39,164 bases of DNA from Neoaquamicrobium microcysteis (lineage in GTDB: Bacteria; Pseudomonadota; Alphaproteobacteria; Rhizobiales; Rhizobiaceae), in the NCBI RefSeq assembly GCF_008180155.1, contig NZ_VSZS01000047.1, forward strand, positions 1 through 39,164, in the 5' to 3' direction. Positions within the stretch are counted from its first letter, which is position 1. Each line of letters opens with the position of its first letter. The notes under the pieces are model-generated. The model was not told where the DNA came from, searched no databases, and saw only the letters and a program-made list of their open reading frames with translations. Position numbers and translations under genes: made by a program. Shown one piece after another: positions 1 through 7,980 of the stretch.

Positions 1-102
1 ACAGCGCCGCTTGCTTCATCGAGATGCAGCGGCCTAATGTGACAAACCTGATGGACCAGAGCCTCCGTTAGCTCACGCCGCCGGTTGTCCCAAAAACCCT
101 GA
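1..102. other. Unrelated sequence abutting a broken ABC gene
   Basis: This stretch does not continue the ABC ATPase that follows. No frame encodes the expected Walker A region. One plus-strand frame is open from the window edge to a TAG at 69-71, giving about 22 residues ending in NLMDQSLR, which could be the C-terminal tail of a gene lying to the left. That tail, next to a truncated gene, would fit the edge of an inserted element or a deletion junction. I do not recognise the tail and cannot see terminal repeats, so this is only a description. Confidence 0.3.
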
Positions 103-765
103 CGACGGACAGCCATCCTCGGTCAGGTTCCACCACCTGGCCGCACGGCGCAGGGCAGCATTGTGCTTGGCGGCCGCCAACTTGTCGGTCTGCCCGAACG
201 CGATATGGGCAAGATACGCGGCCGCGAGATCGGGGTGGTGTTTCAGGACCCGATGATGGCGCTGTCGCCCGTGCATCGCATAGGCGACCAGATGATAGAA
301 GGGCTGGTGCGGCACGAAGGCATTTCGCGAACGCGGGCGATGGTTCGCGCAGCCGAACTGCTCGACCTCGTCGGCGTGGTCGATGCGAAGAATAGGCTCA
401 ACGACTATCCTCACCAGTTTTCCGGTGGCATGGCGCAGCGCGCGATGATCGCGGCGGCGCTGATCTGCAAGCCGAGGCTTCTGATCGCCGACGAACCAAC
501 AACCGCCCTCGACGCCACGGTGCAGAAGCAGGTGCTGGACCTTCTTCTGCAGCTTCGCGAAACGCTAGGCATGTCCGTGCTGTTCATCACGCATGACCTT
601 GCCGTCGTGGCCCAGCTCTGCGACCGGGTGGGCGTGATGAAGCTTGGCGAAATGGTCGAGGAAGGCACGACGAGCGATCTCTTTTCGGCGCCGAAACACC
701 CCTATACCCGTCAGCTCATGCTCGCACGCGAGATGCTGGACGGACCGATGGAGAAGACGGCATGA
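103..765 (+). pseudogene. Oligopeptide/dipeptide ABC transporter ATPase, 5'-truncated (DppD/OppD-like)
   Basis: This is the remnant of an ATPase of a peptide-type (family 5) ABC importer. Homology to the family starts near position 109 with the TAILG...PPPGR segment that normally follows Walker A. The frame then runs through the Q-loop (VFQDPMMALSPVH), signature ([12 protein letters not shown]), Walker B ([12 protein letters not shown]), H-loop (FITHDL) and the start of the peptide-transporter C-terminal tail (KHPYTRQL). Walker A and the first 50 or so residues are missing, and a TGA at 100-102 closes the frame upstream. The nearest start codon is a GTG at 163. The tail is also short: the cysteine-rich end seen in the intact homologue at 12365-14314 is absent. 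Without Walker A it cannot bind ATP normally. It overlaps the next ATPase by 4 bases, so the pair was once one operon. Confidence 0.8.
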
Positions 766-1574
766 CCGCGGTGGACGACGTGATCCTGCGGGTCGAAGAC
801 CTGCGCATCCGTTATGAAAAGGGCCGCTCCATATGGGGAACCCCGCGATACAGTCAGGTCGTTCACGGTGTTTCGTTCGCGGTGAAGCGCGGCGAAACCT
901 TCGGGCTTGTGGGTGAATCCGGGTCAGGCAAGAGCACCATCGGCAAGGCCATCCTGCGCCAGATACCCATCGTCGGCGGCAGCATCACATTTGAAGGGCA
1001 GCGCATCACCGAATGGAAGGAGGGGCATACGCCGCTGTCCTACCGCCGCGCGGTGCAAGTGATATTCCAGAGTCCTCGCCTCTCGCTCAACGCCCGCATG
1101 TTGGCCAGGGACACCGTGGCGGAGGCCGTGGCTTTCCACCTCGGCCTCAAGGGCTCGGAGCTCGACCAGCGCGTAGACAGGCTTTTCGATGACGTCGGCC
1201 TGCCCCGGCATCTTGGAGACCGTTATCCCGACGAATTGTCAGGCGGACAGCAGCAGCGCGTCGCGATCGCCCGGGCGCTCGCGTGCGATCCGCGCGTGGT
1301 GATCTGCGACGAAGCCGTCAGCGCTCTTGATGTGTCTACACAGGCGCAAGTCATTGCGCTTCTGCATCGTCTCCAGCAGGAACGAGGACTCAGCTACGTC
1401 TTCATTTCGCACGATCTGGGCGTGGTGCGAAACCTGTGCCATGCGGTCGGCGTACTCAAGCATGGAGCGTTCACCGATATCGGCTCCGTCGAAGACGTAT
1501 TCGAACGCCCTACCAGTCAGTACACGCGCGAACTCCTCGACGCGATCCCGCGCTTTCCAGGCAGGGCAGCCTGA
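762..1574 (+). CDS. Oligopeptide/dipeptide ABC transporter ATPase (DppF/OppF-like)
   Basis: This is a cytoplasmic ATP-hydrolysing subunit of a peptide-type ABC importer, 270 residues. It shows Walker A (GESGSGKST, about residues 51-59), a Q-loop in VIFQSPRLSLN, signature ELSGGQQQRVAIARAL, Walker B VVICDEAVSALD and the H-loop FISHDL. The end (TSQYTRELLDAIP) is the usual start of the oligopeptide C-terminal region, but the cysteine-rich extension of longer homologues is missing. The ATG overlaps the TGA of the broken upstream ATPase in an ATGA junction, so the two were translationally coupled. The gene itself looks intact. Its operon partner lacks Walker A and no permease lies in view to the left, so its present role is doubtful. 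It could still serve another importer, such as the one at 9802-15298. Confidence 0.88.
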   Translation: MTAVDDVILRVEDLRIRYEKGRSIWGTPRYSQVVHGVSFAVKRGETFGLVGESGSGKSTIGKAILRQIPIVGGSITFEGQRITEWKEGHTPLSYRRAVQVIFQSPRLSLNARMLARDTVAEAVAFHLGLKGSELDQRVDRLFDDVGLPRHLGDRYPDELSGGQQQRVAIARALACDPRVVICDEAVSALDVSTQAQVIALLHRLQQERGLSYVFISHDLGVVRNLCHAVGVLKHGAFTDIGSVEDVFERPTSQYTRELLDAIPRFPGRAA

Positions 1575-1577
1575 AAG

Positions 1578-2600
1578 TTAGAGCTTTCGCGTGGAGCTGC
1601 GCACCACTAATTCCGGCGCCAGCACGATGCTGCGTCTTGCACTGCCATCATGGTTGATTTCGCTCATCAGCAGGCGAGCGGCCTCCCGGCCCAACTCTCG
1701 ATGGCTGATGCGGATGGTTGACAATGGCGGGTGCACCATGTCCACCAAAGGCATGTCGTTGTGCCCCACCACCGATATATCGTCGGGAACCTTCAAGCCC
1801 GCCTTTTGCAGCGCGTCGTATGCGCCGAGCGCCACAAGGTCGTTTGAGGCCACCACTGCGGTGACATGTGGCTTCTGTGCCAACAGCGTATTCATGGCGA
1901 TGGCGCCAGCTTGGCGCGTGTAGGCGCTGCACTCGACTACGGGCGTCTCGGAAGGGTCCAGGCCGAGCGCAATTATCGCCTCGTTGAACCCCTTGCCGCG
2001 CAAATAGCCCGTAGACAGGTTCTGCGGGCCTGCAAGGTGACCGATCCGGCGGTGGCCCAGTTGGTGGAGATGGTCGATTGCAAGCCGCATTCCGTATGCG
2101 TCATCGGACGTGACGGACGATACACGCATCTGGCTCTCGGCACGGTTTACCAGAACGACGGGCAAACCCTCGCTCATGCACTGCTGGACGAGCTTGTCGT
2201 TGCGGCTGACCGTTGCAAGGATCAGGCCTTCCACTCGGCGGGCAACCAGTTCGAACATCATCTCGGTCTGGCTGCGCGATTCCGTTCCAACATCCGCAAC
2301 GATGGTGGCGAAGCCCGCTTCAGATGTTACTTCGGCGATGCCACTGAGGATGGGCGAGAAGACCGGGTTGCTGATGTCGGGCAGGAACACGCCTATCAAC
2401 TTGGAGCGCCCGGTGCGCAGGCTTGCTGCGGCAGCGTTGGGGTAATAGCCCAGCTTCTTGGCCGCCTGCTCGATCCGTTCGATCGTATCCTTGCCGATCA
2501 GCCGCCTCGTTGAGGGGTTGAGCGCGCGAGAAACCGTCGATGGATGAACACCCAACTCTTCCGCAATCTGCTTGATCGTCGTTGCGCCGACTCGCTGCAA
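1578..2600 (-). CDS. LacI-family transcriptional regulator
   Basis: This is a DNA-binding repressor of the LacI/GalR family, about 340 residues. An N-terminal helix-turn-helix and hinge (TIKQIAEELGVHPSTVSRAL, then AASLRTGRSKLIGVFLP) is followed by a periplasmic-binding-protein-like ligand domain with the usual landmarks (GLILATVSRND, VTSDDAYGMRLAIDHL, GHRRIGHLAG, VVGHNDMP, HRELGREAARLL). I place the start at the TTG at 2600 because GGAGG lies eight bases upstream. The frame extends to a TTG at 2645, which has no ribosome site and lies at the edge of a LacI-type palindrome. The gene is convergent with the ATPase at 762-1574, three bases apart. Related palindromes upstream of this gene and of both divergent genes near 9.6-9.8 kb suggest autoregulation and control of the peptide importer and amidohydrolase. 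Confidence 0.9.
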   Translation of the reverse strand: MQRVGATTIKQIAEELGVHPSTVSRALNPSTRRLIGKDTIERIEQAAKKLGYYPNAAAASLRTGRSKLIGVFLPDISNPVFSPILSGIAEVTSEAGFATIVADVGTESRSQTEMMFELVARRVEGLILATVSRNDKLVQQCMSEGLPVVLVNRAESQMRVSSVTSDDAYGMRLAIDHLHQLGHRRIGHLAGPQNLSTGYLRGKGFNEAIIALGLDPSETPVVECSAYTRQAGAIAMNTLLAQKPHVTAVVASNDLVALGAYDALQKAGLKVPDDISVVGHNDMPLVDMVHPPLSTIRISHRELGREAARLLMSEINHDGSARRSIVLAPELVVRSSTRKL

Positions 2601-2631
2601 ACCGTTATCCTCCGTGGGCTTCCCTTCTAAA

Positions 2632-2643
2632 GCATTCGATTGC
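2632..2643. promoter_or_regulatory. Candidate LacI-family operator upstream of the lacI-type gene
   Basis: The sequence GCATTCGATTGC is one mismatch from the perfect palindrome GCAATCGATTGC at 9753-9764. It lies 32-43 bases upstream of the preferred TTG start at 2600. LacI-family operators are typically palindromes with a central CG, as here. The site fits autorepression. Confidence 0.5.
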
Positions 2644-2734
2644 AAAGGGGAAACACCAACGGCTTCGCGCTGCGGTTGAATTGACCGAGAACGAAAGTTT
2701 CCGGTGGATTTGCAACAAAAGGCAGGCTGGGAAC

Positions 2735-4282
2735 CTAGATCATCGCCTCGATCAGGAACGGCCCCTTGTTGGAAAGCGCCGCGTCAAGCAGGCGCGAGAA
2801 TTCGTCGATGGTGGTGGCCCGACCGGCCTCCACGCCCATGCCTCGCGCCATCAGGCACCAGTCGAGATCCGGACGGTCGAGGTCGAGCATGGCACGCGCG
2901 TTCTTGCCAAACTGGTTCACCCCGACATTGCGCATCTCACCCTGGAGAATTGCGTAGGACCGATTTGAGTAGACGATAGTGACCACGTCGAGATTCTCGC
3001 GAGCCTGCGTCCACAACCCCTGAACGGTGTACATGCCGCTGCCGTCCGCCTGAAGCAGAATGACCTTCTGGTCGGGCCGTGCAAGCGCCGCGCCGACCGA
3101 CAAAGGGATGCCTATGCCTATGGCACCCCCCGTCAGAGACAGGTGGTCGTGCGGCTGGATGCCCGGCGCAAGCTGGCCGAAAGCGCGCCCCGAGGTAATC
3201 GCCTCGTCGCAGATGATGGCGTTTTCGGGCATGCGACGGGCGAGCGCGCGACCGATCGAATCCGGCGTGAGGTCGCCGGTCGGTTCCTCCAGTTCTCCTT
3301 GGGTCAGTCTGTTCAGGGCCGGCTTTGCTGATGATGCACCGATCTCCGAGCAAAGAAGCTCCAGCGTCTCCAAAAGATTCGTTTCCGCCCCGCCCAGTTC
3401 GATCGCTTTGCACTGCGCCGGCAGAAGCTGGCTGGGCATCCCCGGATAGGCGAAGAACGCGACCGGGACGCCTTTGCCAAGGCAGATCGCTATCTCGAAC
3501 TCCGCAAGCGCGGCTACGGCCATGCCCACAGGATAGGGCACGGGCCTGATCGCCACCCTTCCCGCTCCGCGCTCGTGCCTGTCAGACTGCTGCGAAAACA
3601 GTTCGGCCCCGCTCGCTGCTGCAATCTTGCCGGCGATTTCCAGCGCCTCCTTGCGAAGCGCCTTGCCCGCCAGGATGATTGCGACACGCTTTCCACTCTT
3701 CAACGCAGCCGCAGCTTCGCGAATCTTTTCCGGGGATGATGTTGCGGCCGCCGGCACTTCCACAGGCGTGAGATCTTCGGGCTCGGCATCGCCCCACGCA
3801 GCGTCGGCAGGAAGGATCATCGTGGATACGCCGCGCCTGCTGACGGACGCGACATAGGCTTCCTCCGTCACGCGGCGAACGGCGGACGCCGTTTCCACAC
3901 GCCCCACCCATTGAGACATAGGTCGTGCGAGGCTTTCAATGTCGCTGGTGAGTGGCGCGTCGTACTGCACGTGGTAGGTAGCGTGATCGCCGACAACATT
4001 GATGACCGGCGTGTCTGCGCGGCGGGCATTGTGCAGGTTGGCCAGCCCGTTCGCCAGCCCCGGTCCCAGATGCAGGAGAGTTGCCGCAGGCTTGTCGGCC
4101 ATGCGCGCGTAGCCATCGGCAGCCCCCGTCACCACGCCCTCGAACAGGCCCAGCACGCAGCGCATTTCCGGCTTGCGGTCCAGGGCGGCGACGAAGTGCA
4201 TCTCCGAAGTGCCCGGATTGGCAAAACAGACGTCTACGCCATTGACCAAAAGCACGTCACACAGCTTGTCGGCACCATTCAT
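2735..4282 (-). CDS. ThDP-dependent enzyme, acetolactate synthase/benzoylformate decarboxylase-like
   Basis: This is a thiamine-diphosphate enzyme of the acetolactate synthase/2-oxo-acid decarboxylase superfamily, 515 residues. The N-terminal pyrimidine-binding domain carries the activating glutamate in ANPGTSEMHF (E27). The C-terminal domain has the ThDP/Mg motif, which begins ADGSGMYTVQ (usual GDG changed to ADG) and ends at the expected asparagine in VYSN. I chose the ATG at 4282 because AGGAGA precedes it; a frame continuation to 4354 has no ribosome site. It lies 140 bases upstream of, and in the same direction as, the aldehyde dehydrogenase, but separate transcription is possible. At 515 residues it is shorter than catabolic or anabolic IlvB (about 550-590), and no small subunit is nearby. 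A decarboxylase or lyase feeding an aldehyde to the dehydrogenase is therefore as likely as true acetolactate synthesis. The substrate is unknown. Confidence 0.8.
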   Translation of the reverse strand: MNGADKLCDVLLVNGVDVCFANPGTSEMHFVAALDRKPEMRCVLGLFEGVVTGAADGYARMADKPAATLLHLGPGLANGLANLHNARRADTPVINVVGDHATYHVQYDAPLTSDIESLARPMSQWVGRVETASAVRRVTEEAYVASVSRRGVSTMILPADAAWGDAEPEDLTPVEVPAAATSSPEKIREAAAALKSGKRVAIILAGKALRKEALEIAGKIAAASGAELFSQQSDRHERGAGRVAIRPVPYPVGMAVAALAEFEIAICLGKGVPVAFFAYPGMPSQLLPAQCKAIELGGAETNLLETLELLCSEIGASSAKPALNRLTQGELEEPTGDLTPDSIGRALARRMPENAIICDEAITSGRAFGQLAPGIQPHDHLSLTGGAIGIGIPLSVGAALARPDQKVILLQADGSGMYTVQGLWTQARENLDVVTIVYSNRSYAILQGEMRNVGVNQFGKNARAMLDLDRPDLDWCLMARGMGVEAGRATTIDEFSRLLDAALSNKGPFLIEAMI

Positions 4283-4333
4283 TGCATCTCTCCTGGGATC
4301 GTCACTCTGGTCACTGCGCGCCGGACTACGCTT

Positions 4334-4356
4334 GAAATCACGTTGTGCGAGCAACG
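4334..4356. promoter_or_regulatory. Inverted repeat shared with the gabT promoter
   Basis: GAAATCACGTTG (4334-4345) also occurs, inverted, at 7270-7281 upstream of gabT. The adjacent GAGCAACG (4349-4356) matches 7267-7274. Together they make an imperfect inverted repeat, CGTTG-6 bases-CAACG, about 50-75 bases upstream of the ThDP-enzyme start. A common regulator of the two genes is possible. Confidence 0.35.
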
Positions 4357-4422
4357 GAACGATGAAAAACCAATGGTGTTGGACGTTCCGGTGCCCGGCT
4401 GGCCGATAGTCGGACTTTGCGG

Positions 4423-5868
4423 CTACGCAGACATTTGCGTAACGAATTTGGTGACGAGGTAGGCGTTGATCGCCTCGGAGCCACCCTCGGTGCCGTAGCC
4501 CGAATCCTTGATGCCGCCGAAAGGCACCTCGGGCAACGCTAGCCCGTTGTGGTTGATCGTCGTCATGCCTGCCTCGATGCGTGTCCCAAGCTGCTGCGCG
4601 GTATCTGCCGATCCGGTGAAAGCGTAGGACGCAAGCCCGAACGGAAGGCGATTGGCTTCGTTGATGACGTCGTCCAGGGTCGAAAACGGACTGAAAACCG
4701 CCACCGGTCCGAAGGGCTCTTCGTTCATGATGCGCGCCTGCGTAGGCACGTTGGACAGAACCGTCGGCTCGAAGAAATTGCCCTTGTTGCCGATACGGCG
4801 GCCGCCGGTCTTCAACTCTGCCCCATGCTCTATCGCATCGTTGATGAGCGCTTCCAGCGCCGGAATGCGGCGCTCATTGGCGAGCGGGCCCATTTGGACA
4901 CCCTCTTCCATGCCGTTACCGACCTTGATCGCCTTTGACGCCTCGGTGAAGGCGCTGACAACCTTATCGTAAACGCTGTCCTGCACCAGAAAACGGGTGG
5001 GCGACACACACACCTGGCCAGCGTTGCGGAATTTCGATCCCGCCATCACCTTCACCGCTTTCTCGAGGTTGGCGTCGGCGAAGATGATGGCCGGCGCATG
5101 ACCGCCAAGTTCCATGGTCGACAGCTTCATGTGCTGGGCGGCGAGCGCGGCAAGCTGCTTTCCCACCGGGGTTGATCCCGTAAAGGAAATTTTTTGGATT
5201 ACCGGATGCGGGATGAGATATTCGGAAATCTCGGCGGGGACGCCATAGACGAGATTGACGACACCGGCCGGGATCCCCGCATCGACGAAGCATCGGATCA
5301 GTTCCGCCGGAGACGCAGGTGTTTCTTCCGGGGCCTTCACGATTATGGAGCAGCCCGCCGCCACCGCGGCTGAAAGCTTGCGCACCACCTGATTGATCGG
5401 GAAGTTCCACGGAGTGAATGCCGCGACGGGTCCTACCGGCAGCTTGATCGCCATCTGCGTGACGCCGGGCGCGCGGGCGGGAATGATCTGACCATACGTG
5501 CGGCGAGCTTCTTCTGCGAACCAGTCGATCACGTCGGCTGCGGCCAGCACCTCGCCCTTTGCTTCGGCGAGCGGCTTGCCCTGCTCTCGCGTCATTGTTT
5601 CAGCGATCGCTCCTGCACGTTCGCGCAGGAGATCGCCCGCTTTGCGCATCACCTTTGAGCGTTCGTAGGCGGAGGTCACGCTCCACACCTTGAAGCCGCG
5701 ATCTACAGCGTCGAGTGCGGCATCGAGGTCGGCCTTGGTGGCGTGGGCCAAGCGGCCGATTTCCTCTCCCGTGGCCGGATCCAGGACGGCGATTGTCTTG
5801 CCCTCCACGCCGCCCCGCCATGTTCCGTCGATAAAGAGCTGAGTGTCGGGATATTTCTTGTCAGTCAT
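4423..5868 (-). CDS. NAD(P)-dependent aldehyde dehydrogenase, succinate-semialdehyde dehydrogenase type
   Basis: This enzyme oxidises an aldehyde to a carboxylate with NAD(P) in the cytoplasm; it has 481 residues, typical of the GabD branch. The oxyanion asparagine is in PWNFPINQ (N155). The cofactor-loop motif is FTGSTPVGK, the general base is in MELGGHAP (E253), and the nucleophilic cysteine is in GQVCVSP (C287). I chose the ATG at 5868 because homology starts just after it (LFIDGTW); the frame extends to 6030 only through sequence with no family resemblance. It follows the aminotransferase by 58 bases, so the two probably form an operon that converts an omega-amino acid to a semialdehyde and then to an acid. 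GABA to succinate is the obvious case. Alpha-ketoglutarate-semialdehyde dehydrogenases are closely related, so that activity cannot be excluded. Confidence 0.9.
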   Translation of the reverse strand: MTDKKYPDTQLFIDGTWRGGVEGKTIAVLDPATGEEIGRLAHATKADLDAALDAVDRGFKVWSVTSAYERSKVMRKAGDLLRERAGAIAETMTREQGKPLAEAKGEVLAAADVIDWFAEEARRTYGQIIPARAPGVTQMAIKLPVGPVAAFTPWNFPINQVVRKLSAAVAAGCSIIVKAPEETPASPAELIRCFVDAGIPAGVVNLVYGVPAEISEYLIPHPVIQKISFTGSTPVGKQLAALAAQHMKLSTMELGGHAPAIIFADANLEKAVKVMAGSKFRNAGQVCVSPTRFLVQDSVYDKVVSAFTEASKAIKVGNGMEEGVQMGPLANERRIPALEALINDAIEHGAELKTGGRRIGNKGNFFEPTVLSNVPTQARIMNEEPFGPVAVFSPFSTLDDVINEANRLPFGLASYAFTGSADTAQQLGTRIEAGMTTINHNGLALPEVPFGGIKDSGYGTEGGSEAINAYLVTKFVTQMSA

Positions 5869-5926
5869 GTTCAACCAGCCATTTTTCTTGCAGTCAGCAG
5901 GCAGCGCCCGCCCGTAGCAGTGTCTT

Positions 5927-7216
5927 TCAGGCGACCGAAACAGCCGCCTCGATGGAAGCTTCCAGGATGTCCAGCCCCTCGGCCAGTATATCGTCCTCGA
6001 TCGTAAGCGGCACAAGGATACGGATGACATTGGCCCGTGTGCCGCAGGAAAGCAGGATGAGCCCGCGCTTCTCGGCCTCCGCGACTATGGTGTTTGTCAG
6101 GGACGGTGCCGCATCTTTCGAGATGCGGTCATTGACCATTTCGAAGGCTACCATCGCACCGAGGCCGCGCACGTCGCCGATCTGCTCCATCCCCTGCCGC
6201 TGCGAGATCGCGTCTAGACGATCCTTGATGCGCTGCCCGACCACGGCGGCACGCTCGCACAAGCCCTCGTCTTCAATCACGTCCAGGACAGCATTCGCCG
6301 CAGCCACTGCCAGCGGGTTGCCGGCATAGGTGCCACCCAGGCCGCCTGGATGAGCGGCGTTCATGATTTCCGCGCGTCCGGTGAGCGCCGACAGCGGGAA
6401 TCCACCGGCAAGGCCCTTGGCCATGGTCACGAGGTCCGGCTTTACACCGGCATGCTCGAAACCAAACATCTTGCCCGTGCGCCCCATGCCGGCCTGCACC
6501 TCATCGGCAATCAGCACGATGCCGTGCCGGTCGGCGACGGCGCGCAAGGCCTGCAAGAACTCCTTCGGAGCGATGTTGAACCCGCCCTCCCCCTGCACCG
6601 GCTCCACGATGATGGCAGCGACCCGCTCGGGATCGATGTCCGCCTGGAAGAGACGTTCGAGGGCCGAAAGCGCGTCCTCCACCGTGACGCCCATGAAGGC
6701 ATTCGGGAACGGCGCATGGTAGATATCGCTCGGAAACGGCCCGAAGTTCTTCTTGTAGGGGGCGACCTTGCCGGTCAGCGCCATGCCCAGCATCGTGCGA
6801 CCATGGAATGAACCTGCAAATGCGATGACGCCAGGGCGCTTCGTATAGGCGCGGGCTACCTTGATGGCGTTTTCCACGGCTTCCGCGCCGGTGGTCACCA
6901 GCATCGTGCGGTTCTCCACACCGGTTGGCGCAATGGCGTTCAGGCGTTCGGCAAGGCGGATATAGCTTTCATACGGCGCGACATGGAAGCAGGTGTGGGT
7001 GAAGCACTCCGCCTGTTCGCGTACCGCCCGCATGAGCCTGGGATGCCGGTGTCCAGTATTATTGACAGCTATCCCCGCCGCAAAATCGATGTAACGCTTG
7101 CCATCGACATCCCACAGCTCCGCATTCAGCGCCTTCTCGGCATAGATCGAACGGGTTCCGATACCGCCTGCGACAGCGGATACCTGACGGGCGGCAAGTT
7201 GGGCGGAAACGGTCAT
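5927..7216 (-). CDS. gabT: 4-aminobutyrate-type aminotransferase (class III)
   Basis: This is a PLP-dependent class III omega-aminotransferase, 429 residues, the usual GabT length. Visible landmarks are the N-terminal [16 protein letters not shown], the phosphate-binding [10 protein letters not shown], the [13 protein letters not shown] segment with the PLP aspartate (D238), and the Schiff-base lysine in [15 protein letters not shown] (K267). AGAAGG lies about 8 bases upstream of the ATG at 7216. GABA plus 2-oxoglutarate to succinate semialdehyde plus glutamate is the family reaction; related enzymes use beta-alanine, 5-aminovalerate or diaminobutyrate. The aldehyde dehydrogenase follows directly, and the XRE-cupin regulator gene lies upstream in the same direction with a 74-base gap holding a candidate operator, which supports controlled catabolic use. 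Confidence 0.9.
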   Translation of the reverse strand: MTVSAQLAARQVSAVAGGIGTRSIYAEKALNAELWDVDGKRYIDFAAGIAVNNTGHRHPRLMRAVREQAECFTHTCFHVAPYESYIRLAERLNAIAPTGVENRTMLVTTGAEAVENAIKVARAYTKRPGVIAFAGSFHGRTMLGMALTGKVAPYKKNFGPFPSDIYHAPFPNAFMGVTVEDALSALERLFQADIDPERVAAIIVEPVQGEGGFNIAPKEFLQALRAVADRHGIVLIADEVQAGMGRTGKMFGFEHAGVKPDLVTMAKGLAGGFPLSALTGRAEIMNAAHPGGLGGTYAGNPLAVAAANAVLDVIEDEGLCERAAVVGQRIKDRLDAISQRQGMEQIGDVRGLGAMVAFEMVNDRISKDAAPSLTNTIVAEAEKRGLILLSCGTRANVIRILVPLTIEDDILAEGLDILEASIEAAVSVA

Positions 7217-7254
7217 GACAGCACCTTCTGTGAATATGGAAGGACGCTAGCATT

Positions 7255-7281
7255 GTATAAAATATTGAGCAACGTGATTTC
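7255..7281. promoter_or_regulatory. gabT upstream regulatory region with candidate XRE-cupin operator
   Basis: On the minus strand 7255-7268 reads TCAATATTTTATAC. It matches 12 of 14 bases with TCAATATACTATAC at 7908-7921, just upstream of the XRE-cupin gene. The adjoining CAACGTGATTTC (7270-7281) recurs inverted before the ThDP-enzyme gene. The segment is AT-rich against its surroundings and lies 39-65 bases upstream of the gabT start, where an operator or promoter would be expected. Confidence 0.45.
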
Positions 7282-7290
7282 TATCGCCTG

Positions 7291-7872
7291 TTATAGATAA
7301 GGCGGCGTGCAGGCGGAAATCACGATCGTCCGGGCTGACGACAGATTGCGGAAGCGATGCGGCGTGCGGCTGTCAAACAGGTAGGACTCGCCGGCCGAAA
7401 GCACCCGAACCTCATCTCCGACCGTGATTTCAAGTTCGCCCTCAACGACGTAGCCGCCTTCCGAAGAAGCATGCTGGAGCAGCAATTCCCCGGTATCAGC
7501 GCCGGGTTCATAGAACTCATGCAGGATTTGCAGGTTGTGCGCCCGCGCATCGCCAACCTGTCGCAACCGCAAGCGCCCGCCTCCCGTCTTGTTGCCGGCA
7601 ATGCGCGATGTCAGGTCCACAAGCTCCTGCGCGCCAAAGAACGGGCCCGCCTGCGCGCCGGTGTCCGGCTCGAAAAAATCCGCGAGGCTGACGTCGAGGC
7701 CGCTCAATATTTTGCGAAGCGTCGAGACCGCCGGGCTGTTTCTATTTGTCTCGATGTTGGAAATCTGCGCGTGTGGAATTCCTGCCAGAGCGGCCAGCTG
7801 GCGCTGGGAAAGATTTGCCGCCATGCGCATGGCCTTGAGGCGCGCGCCCACATCGAAGTCTTCGTCCGCCAT
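7291..7872 (-). CDS. XRE-family regulator with C-terminal cupin domain (PuuR-like)
   Basis: This is a small cytoplasmic transcription regulator of 193 residues. An N-terminal XRE/Cro-type helix-turn-helix (about residues 10-64: ARLKAMRMAANLSQRQLAAL, then IPHAQISNIETNRNSP) is joined to a C-terminal cupin barrel (about 115-190: SEGGYVVEGELEITVG and FDSRTPHRFRN). The cupin presumably senses a small molecule. The same architecture is found in PuuR, the repressor of putrescine/GABA catabolism, which fits its place beside gabT and the aldehyde dehydrogenase. I prefer the ATG at 7872, immediately before the conserved region; the frame extends to 7950 but that part has no family resemblance. A motif shared by its own upstream region and the gabT promoter suggests that it controls both. 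Confidence 0.88.
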   Translation of the reverse strand: MADEDFDVGARLKAMRMAANLSQRQLAALAGIPHAQISNIETNRNSPAVSTLRKILSGLDVSLADFFEPDTGAQAGPFFGAQELVDLTSRIAGNKTGGGRLRLRQVGDARAHNLQILHEFYEPGADTGELLLQHASSEGGYVVEGELEITVGDEVRVLSAGESYLFDSRTPHRFRNLSSARTIVISACTPPYL

Positions 7873-7907
7873 GATATCACCGATCCCCGGAGAAGTTTTC
7901 CTGGCGG

Positions 7908-7921
7908 TCAATATACTATAC
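7908..7921. promoter_or_regulatory. Candidate operator upstream of the XRE-cupin gene
   Basis: TCAATATACTATAC lies 36-49 bases upstream of the regulator's ATG and matches 12 of 14 bases with the motif before gabT. This suggests autoregulation. The assignment rests only on the repeated motif and its position. Confidence 0.42.
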
Positions 7922-7980
7922 GGCGGCGCTGCAGACGAGATATTGTTCACGATAGCGACGACATGAATTGCGCTGTGGCC

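Noticed and set aside
7280-7297. TCTAT-8 bases-ATAGA inverted repeat
   Set aside because: It is short, AT-rich and covers the end of the XRE coding region; the motif shared with 7908-7921 is a better operator candidate.
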